The position numbers and the translations under genes are program-made. Positions 32,979 to 33,143 of a stretch of DNA of 33,143 nt are shown piece after piece. This DNA comes from an uncultured Bacteroidales bacterium. GTDB taxonomy: Bacteria; Bacteroidota; Bacteroidia; Bacteroidales; UBA932. Under the pieces are notes generated by a model. The model did no database searches. It was given only the letters and a program-made list of their open reading frames with translations, and had not been told where the DNA came from. The stretch spans positions 1 through 33,143 of the forward strand of contig CAMVGM010000021.1 in NCBI GenBank assembly GCA_947167015.1, read 5' to 3'. Within the stretch, counting starts at the first letter, position 1; every line of letters begins with the position of its first letter.

Positions 32979-33143
32979 CACGGATGAAGACCAACTTTGA
33001 CGACAGGCTGGCGGCTCTCCGCCAGGAGCACGAGTCCCTGCTCGCGCGTCCCAACCGCCCCCTGCCCGGGAACGGCGTCTGCGAACGCTGGGAGCACCCC
33101 GTACTGACCGCCGCACACGCCCCCCTCGAATGGCGCTACGACC
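32975..33143 (+). CDS. GH130 beta-mannosyl-glucose phosphorylase, 5' part only
   Basis: The frame opens at ATG 32975 (an alternative ATG is at 32984) and runs off the right edge after 56 codons. The segment FDDRLAALRQEHESLLARPN, then NGVCERWEHPVLTAAHAP and LEWRYD, matches the N-terminus of GH130 subfamily 1 phosphorylases, which split 4-O-beta-mannosyl-glucose with phosphate into mannose-1-phosphate and glucose. No signal peptide is present, so it is cytoplasmic. It overlaps the GH26 stop, indicating coupled translation, and forms a pathway pair with the epimerase at 13819-14982. Confidence 0.88.
   Translation, partial: MTRMKTNFDDRLAALRQEHESLLARPNRPLPGNGVCERWEHPVLTAAHAPLEWRYD

Overview
The window looks like a high-GC member of the Bacteroidales. 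Supporting signs are tandem SusC/SusD pairs, a zinc-free type B ribosomal protein L31, a DUF3853-type mobile-element gene, and many promoters of the Bacteroidota form TAnnTTTG with no evident Shine-Dalgarno motifs. A gut or rumen lineage is plausible from the mannan-degrading content, but species cannot be read from the sequence.

Region 1 (1-1834) is accessory DNA. Two overlapping minus-strand genes typical of Bacteroidales mobile elements run off the left edge. They are followed by about 1 kb without a convincing gene, AT-richer than the rest. It holds an inverted repeat, a short direct repeat and a nested hairpin with a perfect 20-bp stem. No integrase is visible, so the element boundary is inferred.

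Region 2 (1835-13820) is mostly chromosomal housekeeping and single metabolic genes. It holds a secreted thioredoxin-fold protein with an incomplete CxxC, a low-molecular-weight tyrosine phosphatase, a choloylglycine-hydrolase/acyltransferase-like Ntn hydrolase, a serine hydrolase, DeoD, a FlK-like thioesterase, MsrA, a strikingly degenerate PriA-like protein, a lone GH28, L31, a GlmM-type mutase, a divergent NamZ/DUF1343 protein and tRNA-Glu(CTC). Several neighbours are divergent with nearly overlapping promoters.

Region 3 (13819-33143, running off the right edge) is a beta-mannan/glucomannan polysaccharide utilization locus. A cellobiose/mannobiose 2-epimerase gene diverges from an AraC-type regulator. 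Then follow SusC1-SusD1, SusC2-SusD2, a surface glycan-binding lipoprotein with three almost identical modules, a GH5_7 mannanase fused to a CE7 acetyl esterase, a GH5_4-like endoglycanase with an Ig-like domain, a GH26 mannanase and the start of a GH130 mannosylglucose phosphorylase. The inferred flow is surface binding, deacetylation and cleavage of acetylated (gluco)mannan; SusCD import; GH26 release of mannobiose; epimerization to mannosylglucose; and phosphorolysis by GH130 to mannose-1-phosphate and glucose. An inner-membrane transporter is not in view.

Most worth a second look: the mosaic triple repeat of the glycan-binding protein, the GH5_7-CE7 fusion, the PriA-like protein without Walker A or zinc-binding cysteines, the NamZ-like protein beside glmM without the usual EHG motif, and the approximately 100-nt leader of susC1 against very short leaders elsewhere.
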